Below, piece by piece: positions 40,310 through 48,751 of a stretch of 64,000 nt of DNA. Position 1 is the stretch's first letter. Each line of letters begins with the position of its first letter. The position numbers were made by a program, and so were the translations under genes. Source of the stretch: Dendrolimus kikuchii (taxonomy: Eukaryota; Arthropoda; Insecta; Lepidoptera; Lasiocampidae); assembly GCA_019925095.2 (NCBI GenBank), contig CM034406.1, positions 20,617,888 through 20,681,887 of the forward strand, in the 5' to 3' direction. Below the pieces are notes generated by a model. That model made no database searches and was not told where the DNA came from. It saw nothing but the letters and a program-made list of their open reading frames with translations.

Positions 40310-40500
40310 TGTTTTCGTATGACATGGTACATAAAATATTATACAGGCTTTTCATTATGTAGATTATTATCGCCGCGACCGCAGACGTTGTATATAAAAC
40401 TCCGCCACACAATGGTGTAGTGAACTCGAGGAAAAACAAATAGTGGTAATTGATGTAGGCTTCTAGTAACGAGCAGAGAGCTCCTTCGTACATTTTAAAT
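40270..40500 (-). mobile_element. Probable 5'-truncated retroelement with poly(A)
   Basis: A run of more than 30 T on + (40275-40307) is followed by about 190 bp of unassigned sequence, the arrangement of a minus-strand retroelement insertion. No target-site duplication was confirmed. Confidence 0.4.
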
Positions 40501-40645
40501 GGACAGACGACACCTCATTTAATATAACAAACACACACCGCATAATACATTAGTGTTGTATGTAATTCCTCCCCTTTTTGGTCTCCCCTTATCATACTTG
40601 CATACCGCCGAGGCAAAATCAAAATCTAGCGAGTACACTCCAAGG

Positions 40646-40676
<31 letters not shown>

Positions 40677-41543
40677 AGTCTTACATCGACGATATGCCGT
40701 TTCAAAACTATGTTGGAGGCGATATTATATATCGATATAGTCTTGTTATGTTCTGGGGAACTCGACACTCCAGCAGATGCCTACTAAGATAATAATAAAT
40801 GCACAGACTGTCATGGTCAAGGTCGATGTCAGTTGCTAGCTTTTGAAGTTGCACTACTGAAATGAATTGAGCAAGGCCACAGCAGGTCCACCGTACACCA
40901 GGATTGCATTTGTTCGCAACCAGGTGGCGCCACGAGTCCATTTCATTTCAATTAATAACTTTTACAATTGTGATTGGTTAGTATAGTCGTTCGACGGGAC
41001 GGGGCCGCGATTGCGGTGAGCCGACGTCTCATTGTATTCGCGATTTGAGTTCAAGGAGGGCCGCGGGGGCGAGGGGGCGCGGGGGTCGCCAAACAACGCG
41101 CGCGGCTGATAAGTCATCTCTCACTACCCATTCATCGGATTGTACCTAACCATTATCATCGCTCGCATCACTTGCATGCAGCTCATGACGAATTATATCT
41201 GGCAAGATGAGTAACCAACAGTAAAAGTAAAGTAAAGATGAGTACCACGCGTACGAAGTCGCGGGCATCAGCTACTACTTACACAAGTATGCTTCTAATT
41301 TGATTCATTTCGAATTTAATTACATAGTCAAAATCCCCCCCCGCCCCTCGTCCACCAACAACGAATCCCCCACCACATTCCGACGTCCCTCATTAACGCA
41401 TCTACTGGTTAATACAACAATAGCAATCAGAATAACGACTAATGCCAAAGAGCACACCTAATAGATGTCGCTGACAAGAAACATAACACAATATCATGTA
41501 CAAAATGCGTATAATGTAAGTCGAAATAACGATGCTTGGAACC
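40501..41543. other. Unique-looking subtelomeric DNA
   Basis: No gene is seen. A poly(A) run lies at 40645-40672, a CpG-rich patch at about 41000-41110 and a repeat end (ACGAAGTCGCGGGCATCAGC) at about 41255. It meets the (TTGGG)n array directly at 41544. Confidence 0.5.
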
Positions 41544-41763
41544 GGGTTGGGTTGGGTTGGGTTGGGTTGGGTTGGGTTGGGTTGGGTTGGGTTGGGTTGG
41601 GTTGGGTTGGGTTGGGTTGGGTTGGGTTGGGTTGGGTTGGGTTGGGTTGGGTTGGGTTGGGTTGGGTTGGGTTGGGTTGGGTTGGGTTGGGTTGGGTTGG
41701 GTTGGGTTGGGTTGGGTTGGGTTGGGTTGGGTTGGGTTGGGTTGGGTTGGGTTGGGTTGGGTT
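41544..41763. repeat. Variant telomeric array (GGGTT)44
   Basis: 44 uninterrupted GGGTT/TTGGG units, followed by one TTGG and two canonical TTAGG units (41766-41775) that abut the poly(A) of element A. The A-to-G variant of the TTAGG unit is fully homogeneous. It has GGG runs and is a strong G-quadruplex candidate on the + strand. All three frames are open, which gives false Gly/Trp/Val proteins. Confidence 0.95.
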
Positions 41764-41772
41764 GGTTAGGTT

Positions 41773-41810
<38 letters not shown>

Positions 41811-41822
41811 CAGCTGCTTTAG

Positions 41823-41847
41823 CCCGGGCGAACAGGATATACCCGAG
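41823..41847 (-). promoter_or_regulatory. 3'-terminal RNA hairpin, element A
   Basis: On the minus strand CTCGGGT pairs with GCCCGGG over an 11-nt loop (two G-U pairs), about 12 nt from the poly(A). Equivalent hairpins occur in B, C and D with compensating changes. Likely part of the signal recognised by the element RT; this is inference. Confidence 0.6.
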
Positions 41848-43143
41848 TCATGTACTACTTATTTTTACTATTTTTATATATATATACTATTTTCGGATGG
41901 ATTTGTAGGATTTGGATGGGAGTTGGCGCAAGTTGGCTTATGTTGGCCAACATATTATATACTACATATACTACTTACTAAATATTTCTTTACTAATATA
42001 TATATACTACCGCATATACTTGAGCAACCGCGTTGCCTCTCCCAAGTCAAGACCCCCAACTCGATTTGTGTTTGAGCTGGTTGTCTTGGCTCGGGGGAGA
42101 TGATCAGCGACTCACCTATATGGTTCCCTATTTCTAGCTAATACTTTGTTATATACTGCTTATACATACTTATATACTTTTTATATACTTATGTGGATAT
42201 TAGGGTGTTGGTTTGTATTGGAAGTTGGTTGGGTTAGGTTGGGGGTTTTTGGATATATATTTTTATTTATTTATTTCATTTCTCTTATATCTATTACATT
42301 CGTTCTTATATTTAAGTATTACATTTTTATTCTTATTACTACATTTTTACATGTTATACCTTTTATAATATTTCTGTTTTGTTTACTTATATGTTTAATG
42401 TTTACATGTTTGTCTTATTTATAAGTAGTACTGCTCATGTTTACCTTTAATTGTTGTTATTGATTCTTAAAAAGACGCACAATATTATCTAGTACATTTC
42501 CTTAGTAGGTAACCTAAAAAAGTTTTCTTATATTATGTTTACAATTTATTGCTATTATATTTATATATATTTATTTTACATAGTTGTCGACGCTGTATGT
42601 AAATATACTGAAGTATATTTCTGCAGTGTCACATCATATACACTAGTTTTTTGCTATTAATCTATTGCTGGTTAATATATATTATATTACATTTCTACAT
42701 TTCAGTTTATAATTACTTTTGTTTGTTCTAGGTACCACTATCCCCAGGTGCCTGCAATGTGGTGAGTTTGTTGATTATTTATTTTCCGATTTCTATCTGT
42801 ACCGTGTATCTGTGTGTGCTACGGAGATGAATTTGTGCTGGTTGTGTTTTGCTTGTTTGTGTGTTTATTTCAAACTTACAACTTTTATATTAAAAGTTGC
42901 TGGTTTTATTGTTGCTGTGTCTGTAGTGTTTGTGTGTGTTAGTGTTTATGCTTATGTGTTATGCTTGTCCGTGTTAGCGCTTGTGTAGTTTTACTTTGGG
43001 TGTATTGTGTTTTTCCACTGCAGGTTCCCAAGGCCCATCTCGAAGCTAAGGTCGCTAGATCTTCTTGGTGTGGTCCCACACCAGCTGTTTTCCTAGTGCT
43101 AGAAGTGGGTACCAGTTCCACGCACGATAGCGGAACCGTAGGC

Positions 43144-43217
43144 CGTACCTTGCTGACTGGCCTGTTGTTACTTTACTGACACCAGTGTCTAAATCCATTT
43201 TTCTACAGCAAGGTACG
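43144..43217 (-). promoter_or_regulatory. Post-gag hairpin, element A
   Basis: CGTACCTTGCTG (43144-43155) and CAGCAAGGTACG (43206-43217) form a perfect 12-bp stem with a 50-nt loop, starting 41 nt after the gag stop codon in the sense RNA. B has the same stem with a covarying pair. Confidence 0.65.
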
Positions 43218-43258
43218 ACTTCCGGTCCATTACTATTGTGTTGCCCTTGGTATCCCTT

Positions 43259-44818
43259 CTAGCTGTAGGCTACGGTTGCGCGCACTATCGCGTCCCACCT
43301 TGCTCTTACGGGACATGTCTCGCTAAAAGCATTATGGTCTGCTTCCGCCTTTTTCTCGCGAGTGCAATTTTTGCATTTTGGTGGTGCGCCCACCGTGTAC
43401 TCCTCGCATTCATTGCGAGTATGGGGTCCACCACAGTGGCTACACATCACCTGGGTCTCCGTGCACAGCTTTTTGCCGTGCCCGAAGCCCAGGCAGATGG
43501 TGCACTGTGTGAGAGGCGACCTATCCGTTACCTGCAGTGTCTGCAGATCGACCCTTACCGTGCCGGTGTCCACCATTCTCCTCCAGAGGGGTGGCGAGAC
43601 CTTCATTATCACTCTATGGGTGTTCGGGTTTCTCCCTCGGATCTTGTAGGCCACTTCCATACGGTCGTCGCCCTCCTCCAGGCCCTCAAAAACCAATTCA
43701 TTTTGGTTTCTGAGGGCTTCAAAGAGGTCGTCGTCCGTATGAGACCTAAGTACACCCGTTATCATCACCATCGGCTGTTTATTGGTGATGTCCTCTGCCG
43801 TAAGTCTCGCTTTCTTCTCGCTGAGCTTCTGCTTCAGCTTCTCCCTCTCCTCTGGGGATCTACAACTTATGATGACCCGGCCATCTCGCGCTTTGCGAAC
43901 GCGCTCTACCTCTATCCCCCCTTGTCTGGCGTTCAAAGCCTCTCTCACTTCCTTGAGGACTTCATCGGCCGAGGCGTTCTCCTTCCCTGACGAAACTGCT
44001 ACGGAGTGTAGCGTCCTGTAAGTCGGTGGTTTTACCCCCGGCCTTACAGCCGCCACACTCGCGTAGCTCATTTTTAGAGTGCTTTCTTTGCTCGATTCAG
44101 ACCCGTACTTCTGAATAACCTGCTCTAGGTTATTCATTCTCTCCAGGCTTTTCTGTATGAGCGCAGTCTGCTCCTCTATTTTGCCCATTATCTTCGACTC
44201 TTCTGTGTTTCTTCTCCGGTCCGGTTCCTGTATTTGAGCTTCTGTCTGCACTTCTTTGCAGCTACTTTCTCGTTCGCCCAGGCCTCCCCTATTATTCGCC
44301 AAAGCTCTGCCCAACTCCGCCTCTGTTTCCTTGTACAAGTCGTACAACCTCTCCACAGCTGTTTGCACGCCCTGTTTGATCTCCGTTTTCAAGTTTCGAG
44401 AGTCATTAAGGTGGAGTTTGGCCCTGGCGATGCAGTTTTTCGCCTCTGTTTCCCTGCTTGTCTCTTTCCCTCCTTTCGGTGGTGTCGTCTTTGTGAAGGT
44501 CTTATTCACAACCCTTGCAGTAGGAGGAGAGAAAGTCAGGGTCACCTTCTTTCTTAAATGGGTTCCTATACTTAGGGGGCTCTTATTTATGTTGACTTCC
44601 AGTCTTGCTTCTTCTTTTGCGGGAGGGGATTCCGCCACCGTCTCTTCCACGTCATCTGTCACTGGGGACCAGTCCCTGTTGATCTGGTTCTTAATCCTCT
44701 CCCTTCTCGCCGTGTCGGGTCCCACGACGGGGAATAACCCCGGAGGTAGTGGTACCTTTTCCGGCGGCGTCAAGACTACCTTCGCTGGTGCGCGGGGTCT
44801 TATAGGCGTTCTATGCAT
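43259..44818 (-). CDS. Gag-like ORF1 of element A
   Basis: A 519-residue protein starting M-H-R-T-P. The N-terminal half is charged and poorly conserved except for RNLKTEIKQGVQTAVERLY. The C-terminal half has SYASVAAVRPGVKPP, VERVRKARDGRVIISCRSPE, ITGVLRSHTDDDLFEALRNQ and VAYKIRGRNPNTHRVIMKV. Three zinc knuckles follow: CTICLGFGHGKKLC (CX2CX4HX4C), CSHCGGPHTRNEC (CX2CX3HX4C) and a longer CKNC...H...C. This is the standard R1-clade gag layout (RNA binding, telomere targeting). The frame is intact and ends ATVAYS. No ORF2 follows. About 70% of C-terminal residues match B; the match to C is clearly lower. Confidence 0.9.
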   Translation of the reverse strand: MHRTPIRPRAPAKVVLTPPEKVPLPPGLFPVVGPDTARRERIKNQINRDWSPVTDDVEETVAESPPAKEEARLEVNINKSPLSIGTHLRKKVTLTFSPPTARVVNKTFTKTTPPKGGKETSRETEAKNCIARAKLHLNDSRNLKTEIKQGVQTAVERLYDLYKETEAELGRALANNRGGLGERESSCKEVQTEAQIQEPDRRRNTEESKIMGKIEEQTALIQKSLERMNNLEQVIQKYGSESSKESTLKMSYASVAAVRPGVKPPTYRTLHSVAVSSGKENASADEVLKEVREALNARQGGIEVERVRKARDGRVIISCRSPEEREKLKQKLSEKKARLTAEDITNKQPMVMITGVLRSHTDDDLFEALRNQNELVFEGLEEGDDRMEVAYKIRGRNPNTHRVIMKVSPPLWRRMVDTGTVRVDLQTLQVTDRSPLTQCTICLGFGHGKKLCTETQVMCSHCGGPHTRNECEEYTVGAPPKCKNCTREKKAEADHNAFSETCPVRARWDAIVRATVAYS

Positions 44819-44855
44819 CTTCCCAGTGAAAGGAGATCACTAGTTCACTGGGAAG
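44819..44855 (-). promoter_or_regulatory. Hairpin abutting the gag start codon, element A
   Basis: CTTCCCAGTGAA (44819-44830) and TTCACTGGGAAG (44844-44855) form a perfect 12-bp stem with a 13-nt loop immediately upstream of the gag ATG (44816-44818). It is not seen in B or C. It could block or tune initiation. Confidence 0.55.
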
Positions 44856-44879
44856 GTAACTTATTTTCTATCTATACTA

Positions 44880-44907
44880 TTCGCCTGGCGCAATAACACC
44901 AGGTGAA
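44880..44907 (-). promoter_or_regulatory. Gag-leader hairpin, element A
   Basis: On the sense strand TTCACCTGG pairs with CCAGGCGAA, then U-G, G-C and U-G pairs close a UAUU loop. It lies 62 nt upstream of the gag ATG, and the same position in B and C holds an equivalent hairpin. Confidence 0.6.
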
Positions 44908-45032
44908 AGGTCAAATAATAAGAAATATACAATATATATTGAACCAGTCAAATAACTAATATAAGGTCAATTAAAACAAAATGCAACTTTGTTGCGGTCA
45001 ACTTAACTAAAAATATTTTTATTTATTTACAG

Positions 45033-45241
45033 GAGGCGTCGGCGCGCCAGCTACTATACACTAGGTAAGTACTGTCCTATATCTATTTATTATACGTACA
45101 ATTTCTAATTTTCTTTTTTGTTGCAGGTCTGGTGGAGTGGAGAGGAGAGGAGCAGGGAGCGTTCCAACAGTGCCAACGGGTCCGCCGCGTCGCGAGGAGC
45201 ACGATGACACCAAGAACGAGGAAATTGGAACACAGGTAAGT
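45033..45241 (+). other. Antisense exon-like blocks, element A
   Basis: On the + strand: acceptor TTTATTTACAG (to 45032), a 32-nt block ending CACTAG, donor GTAAGT (45065), a 62-nt intron-like gap ending TTTTTTGTTGCAG (45126), a 109-nt block, and donor GTAAGT (45236). C has a homologous arrangement. Possibly a spliced antisense RNA; no transcript evidence. Confidence 0.35.
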
Positions 45242-45641
45242 AAAATAGGAAGGTTTGAAAAATAGGGGTGGGGATAGAGGGGTGGGGGGGATGTAGGATG
45301 GTAGGTCTCGTCGAGCCGAGTTGTCCAACCCCAAACACGACCCGCCTATCTGCCTTATTGAGGGAGCAGTGGTGTCCGAAGTTTTACCGAAATAAAACTT
45401 CCCAAACTTCGACCCTTCACTGCTCACGCAATACTGCAGCCAGACGACCGTGCTTGGGCTTATTCTTCTCGCCTCCACGAGCTCTATCGGATGGGGGGTA
45501 AAAATGGGGGGGTTGACCATGCAACTCCGATTTGATCCTGAAGGGATCCAATCGGTAGCTCGAGTCCTAGGTATTTCCCTAATGGAAACCCGGTCTTCCT
45601 ATCTCTAATAGGGCCTGAGATATAGGCCTTACAAAAAATTC

Positions 45642-46150
45642 AAGATGGCGGCCGACTGAACTTTGACACTCTCTATCTTGGGGGTTTTTGGTCATAAGCT
45701 ACCCAAGATTGGGCTTGTACAATTTCCCCAAGTGAGATCTAGGTCCCTACGTGCACAGAATTTTGTAAAAATTTTTGTCAATTTTTTAGGCTCATACGAC
45801 AGAATAGCCCTAGAGAATCACCCTAGTCGAAATCCCAGTCCCGTACGCCCAATAGTTACGGAACTATCGGGGTTTGAAGATTTTCCAATATGGCGGACAA
45901 CTGTCAGATTTCGGCGAGAAACTGCTGTAACTCAGCCAAAAATCGTCACAGCGCCGCCGGACTTCGACTAGGGTTAGACCCCTTACCTACCCTACCCGTT
46001 TCCGGGGGGGGTTCACGTCAAAAATTTTTAGCCTTTTTTATCCCCGGACACTGTCCGCTAGGTCGAGCACTCCTTCCCAGTCAAAACCGCGTCAAAATCG
46101 GATCAGTATATCCGGAGATATTGGCAAAACAAAAAATCCAAAATGGCGGC
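45642..46150 (-). promoter_or_regulatory. Three-module 5' region with YY1/Pho-like sites, element A
   Basis: AAGATGGCGGCC at 45642 and the diverged versions AATATGGCGG at 45887 and AAAATGGCGGC at 46140 are spaced 245 and 253 bp. B and C show the same three-site spacing. GCCAT is the core bound by YY1 and its insect homologue Pho. Confidence 0.55.
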
Positions 46151-46698
46151 TGCCCTTAGCCAAAATCCAGTAAACACCTGGTTCTCAGGCCTGGTTTGGG
46201 CTAGGACAGCCGAGTTTGGGGTCAGGGCGTAGGTCTTGAGGAGACCTATCCAATGCTATTCCTATCTTAATTTTAACTGTTATATTTATTTATATATTTA
46301 CGAAAAACTGTTCAAAAATCAATATCTCCGAAAGTATTGGAGATAAAAATGCCGAATAATATCCGAAATGTCCGCTAAAAGGTGCTCTAATTTATAGTGA
46401 TTTTTAATAAATTTGCCCTAATAATAAAAAAATTTTTAACTTTGTAAATTTTGAAAAATCTAGTTTTTTGAAAAATTTTCGGATTTTTTCTATTATAACC
46501 CTATGGGATTTGGGTGCGGCTAGGTAGAGCTTCTTAGCGCGCACAAACTGGCAGTCTCAAATCCCGCGCGCCTCCAATAGTTTCGGAGATATAAGGGGTC
46601 AAAGTTAAATATTCTAATTAGAAATAACTTAAAACTACTTATCATAAAATTCTGCTGGAACCGGTTTTGCGCCGTCCTCCAGATGGTCTTCAATCCTC

Positions 46699-46750
46699 CC
46701 TAACCTCAAGTCGATTGCTCCAGTAGTTCCGGAGCAATTTTGAGGTTAGG
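46699..46750 (-). promoter_or_regulatory. Two-tier hairpin based on telomeric half-repeats, element A
   Basis: Outer stem CCTAACCTCAA (46699-46709) / TTGAGGTTAGG (46740-46750), 11 bp. Inner stem ATTGCTCC (46714-46721) / GGAGCAAT (46731-46738), 8 bp with a 9-nt loop. The same design is in C at 61745-61796. Confidence 0.65.
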
Positions 46751-47269
46751 AAGTTGTTTTTTTGATCCTGGCAGCTCCGGGTTTCTTCCGATTCCCAAGA
46801 GTGGGGTGTCGGACGACGCGTCTCGGCAGGCTCTCGCTGGCTACCGTGGCCGAATTTTAAGTCTCGAGGAAATTTTTCGACTTATAGCCGAAAAACAAAA
46901 AAGTCCACAAATTTTTCTCACTTTTTAATTTTTTACACAAAAACTATCCAAAATCCTAAGGTCGTTTCTGGCCAATATGTCTTAGTTTTCGACGCTCTAT
47001 CCACTGGTAATTTTGAATTTGGAATAAGTCCAAAAACGGCCAACTTGGGTCCACGTTTTTTAACTTTTTGCACTCTAACTTTTTAGGTCGAGTTGGGAAA
47101 CTTGTTTTTATATTTTTGGGGGATGGGGGCAATGGGGCCCCACAAAAGCCGCCCTTAAAAATCGGGTGTCACCGATTTGGTTTCGGAGATATGAATTTTT
47201 AAAATTTTGAATTTTGATTTTTTCCGAATAACTTTTTTGTCCGAATAGGTATGGATTTACTTTTTGCAC

Positions 47270-47407
47270 AGGCACCTGCGCCTCACTTTCCCGCACAAAA
47301 TGACACTATGCACAACACTGTAGCTATCAAAAAACCTATTATTTTGAATTTTTTCCCGAGGAGCTCTGAGAAAATCGACCGTTTCCGAGCGCGGTTCGAG
47401 CGGAACT
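47270..47407 (-). promoter_or_regulatory. Conserved 5' terminus of element A
   Basis: GCACCTGCGCCTCACTTTC (from 47272) and the terminal GCGCGGTTCGAGCGGAACTGG (to 47409) are shared almost unchanged with B (53354 and 53470-53490) and C (62321 and 62436-62455). Likely the internal promoter and transcription start region. Confidence 0.6.
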
Positions 47408-47444
47408 GGTTAGGTTAGGTTAGGTTAGGTTAGGTTAGGTTAGG
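47408..47444. repeat. Telomeric (TTAGG)n array between A and B
   Basis: About seven TTAGG units between the 5' end of A and the poly(A) junction of B. Confidence 0.95.
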
Positions 47445-47483
47445 TTTTTTTTTTTTTTTTTTTTTTTTTTTCAGCTTTTCTAG

Positions 47484-47507
47484 CTCAGGCGAACGAGATT
47501 GCCCGAG
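47484..47507 (-). promoter_or_regulatory. 3'-terminal RNA hairpin, element B
   Basis: Sense strand CTCGGGC pairs with GCCTGAG over a 10-nt loop, with one G-U pair. Homologous to 41823-41847. Confidence 0.6.
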
Positions 47508-48189
47508 TCAATTATGTATTTTTATTTTTGCTTTATTTGGTCACAAACATGCACTTCTCTTACAAACTACGTATTGGGTAAATAAATTTTTACTATTTTA
47601 GGAATTTGGTTGGAGTTGGTTTGAGTTGGTTTAGATTGGTTTGGATTGGATATTAGATAGGGTCGCGTTTTTGGTCAGATATGGTTAGGAAATTTAGGGA
47701 GGGACGGGTAAGGGTTGTTTTGTTTATTTATTCATTTATTTTACCTTTATTTAGTCTACTTGTACAATTTATAGAATATGCCAAAATACAATTTCTTTAC
47801 TCTGTATCTATATCTACTATATATTTATGACTTATTTATATGTGAACTATTTTAACTCTATTTTGTATACAATACTATCTTATTTATTTAAATTTAGAAT
47901 TTTGTGTACATATGTGTTCGTAGTCTTACATTTTGTGCCTTCTATTTTGTTGATATCTTATATTGTCTGCTGCTGTGCTGCAGTATCCAGTACATACATA
48001 CTTTGTAGTCGCTTACTTATTTAAAACTAGTTATATATCTATGTTTTATTCTATTACTAACGCTATCAGTAGATATACTGCAGTATATTACTGTAGTGTT
48101 ATTTAAGTACTACTTTGTATTACTCTATCCTATTGCTGGTCAACACACATCTATATACTAACTTTGTTCTTTTTTTTTTTTTGTTACAG

Positions 48190-48221
48190 GTCACGACTAC
48201 ATTCCGGGGTCCTACGGTATG
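48190..48221 (+). other. Antisense 32-nt exon-like block, element B
   Basis: Preceded on + by T-run plus GTTACAG and followed by GTAAGT. The counterpart in A is 42732-42761 (30 nt; TTGTTCTAG before, GTGAGT after). In both elements the next acceptor-like site (A 43023 CCACTGCAG, B 48523 ACTCCGTAG) is 262-302 nt downstream. Confidence 0.3.
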
Positions 48222-48634
48222 GTAAGTATTTTTATTGTTTTGTGTTAATGTGTTTAGCGAATGAATGTGTTTGCGCTATGAATTCGTGTTTGTATGGGTT
48301 TGCCGGGTATGTGTGTTACAAACAAATTGCTTTTCCATTAAAAGCCGTTTGTTTTGGTGTGTTTGTACCGTGTTTTATGGCTGTTTATTGTTCTGTGTAT
48401 TTTGTTTGTTGTGTGTGTGTGTGTGTGTTTTGTTATTTGTGTACGTGTTTGGTGCTCGTGTTTGCCGTGTGTTGTTGCATGATTGTGTTCTAGTGTGTTT
48501 GTGTGTTGCGTTATACTCCGTAGGCTCCCTTCTCCATCTAGTCGTCATGGGTGTTATTTGGTCCCCACAAGAACATGCATCGCCTTATGTTAGGTGGGTC
48601 CAACCGGTCACGCGCAAGATAGTCGAGCCGTAGA

Positions 48635-48712
48635 CCGTACCTGGCTGGCTGGTCCTATGACACATACTTTTCTACCAGTACTATTGTTCCGTGTTTTCTC
48701 AGCCAGGCACGG
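48635..48712 (-). promoter_or_regulatory. Post-gag hairpin, element B
   Basis: CCGTACCTGGCTG (48635-48647) and CAGCCAGGCACGG (48700-48712): 13 pairs in the sense RNA including one G-U, with a 52-nt loop, 39 nt after the gag stop. One pair is changed on both sides relative to A. Confidence 0.65.
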
Positions 48713-48751
48713 TTCCCGGCCCATTACTATTTTGTCGTCCCGGTGGCACAT

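Larger units (their letters stand above)
41776..47407 (-). mobile_element. TRAS-like telomeric non-LTR element A (gag-only)
   Basis: About 5.6 kb. On the minus strand it starts with CCAGTTCCGCTCGAACCGCG at the next TTAGG array (47408) and ends in a poly(A) of about 35 nt joined to (CCTAA)n at 41775. That polarity, and the implied TT/AGG nick on the G-rich strand, is what is known for TRAS elements of Bombyx. It holds a long 5' region (44819-47407), an intact gag ORF and a 1.5-kb 3' region (41811-43258) with no trace of endonuclease, RT or RNase H. It shares its ends with B and C. Confidence 0.85.

Noticed and set aside
41465..41908. Gly-Trp-Val repeat proteins
   Set aside because: Translations of the (TTGGG)n array and the following poly(T).
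43238..43990. Plus-strand frames opposite gag in A, B and C (for example 250 and 184 codons)
   Set aside because: Antisense shadows of the conserved gag coding region; no domain of their own.
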